From Actinopolyspora biskrensis (GTDB lineage Bacteria > Actinomycetota > Actinomycetes > Mycobacteriales > Pseudonocardiaceae): a stretch of 64,000 nt of DNA. Of this stretch, positions 62,233-64,000 are shown one piece after another. Position 1 is the stretch's first letter, and every line of letters starts with the position of its first letter. Made by a program: the position numbers and the translations under genes. Below the pieces are notes generated by a model that was not told where the DNA came from, did not search any database, and was given only the letters and a program-made list of their open reading frames with translations. The stretch is from assembly GCF_013408175.1 (NCBI RefSeq), contig NZ_JACBYW010000002.1:310001-374000 (forward strand). Reading direction: 5' to 3'.

Positions 62233-64000
62233 TCACAGTGCCAGTTCCGGCCGGAGCCTGGAGGCCGTCCAGATCCGCTGCCGCATGGCGGCGACCGTGC
62301 TCAGCAGCAGTCCACCGACCAGGTAGCAGGCGAGTACCAACGCCGCCTGCGCCGCGTTGTCCGCGCTGCCGCCGTAGAGCAGGTGCCGCAACCCGTCCAC
62401 GACGTGGCTCAGCGGCAGTATCCGGTGCAGTGGGTGCAGCACGTCGGGGATGGTCTGCCAGGGGAAGGTTCCCCCTGCCGTGACGAGCTGCAGAACCAGG
62501 AACACCAGGGCGAGGAATTTCCCGCGTGGACCGAACGCGGCGTTGAGCGAGTGCACCACACCGGTGAACGCGAGCGAGGTCAGTACCAGGAAAGCCAGGG
62601 TCAGCCACGGGCGCGCGGGGTGGACCCCGACGCCGAAGACCACGACCAGGTACAGCAGCACGGCCTGGACCGTCCCCACGATCGCGGCAGGCAACCATCC
62701 TCCGAGCGCTGTGCGCCACGGTGCGACACCGGCAGCCAACGCGCGGTTCGAAAGGGGACGCATCAGCAGGAACAGCACGAATCCGCCGATCCACAGGGCC
62801 AGCCCCATGAAGTAGGGGGCGAGGCCTGCCCCGTAGGTTCCCGCGTCGGTCTGCGCCCGCTCGTCCACGGTGACCGGGTTTCCGATGGTCTCGGCTGTGG
62901 CTTCGCGCGTGGACTCGTCCGGGGCCGGGATGTCCGCGGCGCCGTTGTCGAGCTTGTCGGCGAGTTCGTGCGAGCCGCTGGCCAGCTCGTCCGAGCCGCT
63001 GGCCAGCCGAGTGGTGCCCGAGGCCAGTTCGTCGGCCCCCGTGGCGAGTTCCTCGGCGCCGGCCACCGCCTCCCGTTGTTTGTCCCGTAGCTCGGTGGCC
63101 CCGGAGTGGACCTCGGCCGAGCCGTCCGCGAGCTTTTCCGAGGCCGTGTCCAGCTTCGCGATGCCGTCGGTCAGTTCGGGGGTCCTGTTCGCGAGTTCCC
63201 GCGCGTGCGTGGCGACCTGCTCCGCTCCGTCCGAGAGCTTGCGGACCTTGTTCACACGTTGCTGGACCTCCGAGTTGGCCTCGTCCACGGGCTGGTCGAG
63301 CTCATCGATCGACTGGGTGATGCGCTCGATCCGCTGCTCCGACAGCCCGAGGCCGCGCAGTTTCTCGGCTATGTCGCTCTTGGCCCCGTCCAGCCCGTCG
63401 ACTATGTGCTGCGACACGCTCCCGAGCTTCGTGGCCTTCTCGGCGAGTTCGGCGTTGCCCTCGGCGACGCGTTCGGCGCCGTCGGCGAGTCGGTCGCTCT
63501 TCTCCGGGAGCTCGGCGGTTTGGTCCCGCAGGCGGCTCAGCCCGCGGTGGAGCTCACCGCTGCCGTTCGCGACCTCCCCCGCCCCCTCGGCGAGCTGGGT
63601 CGAGCCGTCGGCCAGCCGGCGTTGGCCGGTTAGCAGTTCGTGCGTTCCCCGGGAAAGCCGCGCGGCGCCGTTGTTGGCGCTGTCCAGCCCTTCGTCCAGG
63701 TCCCCGGCCCCGCTCGCGAGTTCTCCGGCGCCGTCGGCCGCTCGTACCGTCTTGTCGTGCACGGTGCTCAGACCGAGCAGCAGCTGTCGCGCGGCGTCGC
63801 TTCCCGCGTCGGCCGCGACCCCCTGGCGGACCCGGGTCACCACCTGGTCGGCGATCGTTCCGGCCAGGTAGTTGTTCGCGTCGTTGGTGATCAGCCGGAG
63901 CCGGGCCCGCTCCGGGTCGAACTCCCCGGGGGAGAGCAGTGCTTCGGAGAAGCCCTTCGGGATCACGAGGGCGAAGGTGTAGCGCCCTTCCGAGACTCCG
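62233..64000 (-). CDS. YhgE/Pip family membrane protein (5' end outside window)
   Basis: At least 589 aa visible; the N-terminus lies beyond the window edge. A YTFALVIPKGFS segment is followed by a long heptad-like region of repeated DGAxxLAxGAxEL units (about 60-330 of the visible part), then five or so membrane helices (LAPYFMGLALWIGGFVLFLLMR ... VLACYLVGGLLLSTVAAM) of the ABC-2 type. Members include the lactococcal phage-infection protein Pip and EsaA-like proteins; role in actinomycetes is unclear, perhaps transport or secretion. Confidence 0.87.
   Translation of the reverse strand, partial: GVSEGRYTFALVIPKGFSEALLSPGEFDPERARLRLITNDANNYLAGTIADQVVTRVRQGVAADAGSDAARQLLLGLSTVHDKTVRAADGAGELASGAGDLDEGLDSANNGAARLSRGTHELLTGQRRLADGSTQLAEGAGEVANGSGELHRGLSRLRDQTAELPEKSDRLADGAERVAEGNAELAEKATKLGSVSQHIVDGLDGAKSDIAEKLRGLGLSEQRIERITQSIDELDQPVDEANSEVQQRVNKVRKLSDGAEQVATHARELANRTPELTDGIAKLDTASEKLADGSAEVHSGATELRDKQREAVAGAEELATGADELASGTTRLASGSDELASGSHELADKLDNGAADIPAPDESTREATAETIGNPVTVDERAQTDAGTYGAGLAPYFMGLALWIGGFVLFLLMRPLSNRALAAGVAPWRTALGGWLPAAIVGTVQAVLLYLVVVFGVGVHPARPWLTLAFLVLTSLAFTGVVHSLNAAFGPRGKFLALVFLVLQLVTAGGTFPWQTIPDVLHPLHRILPLSHVVDGLRHLLYGGSADNAAQAALVLACYLVGGLLLSTVAAMRQRIWTASRLRPELAL

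Noticed and set aside
62900-63800. Rightward frames opposite the YhgE/Pip gene.
   Set aside because: They translate the heptad-like repeat region antisense into serine/alanine-rich sequence with no family signal.

Overview
The window is high-GC actinomycete DNA. Signs are GTG and TTG starts, 4-nt ATGA/GTGA overlaps, a DUF3073 protein, a pdtaR-polA neighbourhood, and ABC sugar transporters without their own ATPase. Gene content (glycine betaine-type catabolism, TraB-type mobile element) suits a filamentous member of the Pseudonocardiales/Actinopolysporaceae, but the genus is an inference.

Region 1 (1-17.5 kb) is a methylated-amine and one-carbon island. A leftward group encodes dimethylglycine oxidase, a GcvT/DmdA-like THF methyltransferase, a MetF-type reductase and formate-THF ligase. 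A GntR gene separates it from a rightward sarcosine oxidase operon soxBDAG, and an IclR regulator follows. Together these can strip methyl groups from dimethylglycine and sarcosine, load them on tetrahydrofolate and recover formate or NAD(P)H. A cobalamin-independent methionine-synthase-like gene with a divergent IclR gene follows, then a gamma-carbonic-anhydrase-like protein.

Region 2 (18-26.7 kb) is a xylose/xyloside regulon: sugar symporter, secreted GH3 glycosidase, xylose isomerase, xylulokinase and a divergent ROK repressor with an inverted-repeat operator between. Region 3 (26.8-36.4 kb) is mixed: a membrane protein, a GNAT enzyme, a DUF3073 protein, a CUT1 ABC transporter with two phased LacI-like operators, a broken thioredoxin-reductase-like gene, and a membrane-anchored P-loop NTPase.

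Region 4 (about 36.6-57.2 kb) is an actinomycete integrative and conjugative element of 20,517 bp. It sits at the 3' end of a tRNA-Leu gene and is bounded by 149-bp direct repeats, of which the last 86 bp are identical. Its backbone is: GntR and NUDIX genes, an XRE/TPR regulator, a chain of small transfer genes, TraB (FtsK/SpoIIIE), SSB, a GGDEF protein, a primase-polymerase, a DUF3987 protein, an RRQRL-type zinc protein, an excisionase and a tyrosine integrase. Two likely anti-phage cargo genes sit near opposite ends: a strikingly AT-rich 762-aa zinc-ribbon/PD-(D/E)XK nuclease on the left, and a YDG-type reader fused to PD-(D/E)XK on the right. Between the DUF3987 gene and the zinc-protein gene lies an exactly mirror-symmetric array of twelve TGGACA-type hexamers, a strong origin or Rep-binding candidate.

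Region 5 (57.3-64 kb) returns to the chromosome: pdtaR, a hotdog thioesterase, polA, a VOC-family protein and a YhgE/Pip membrane protein cut by the window edge.
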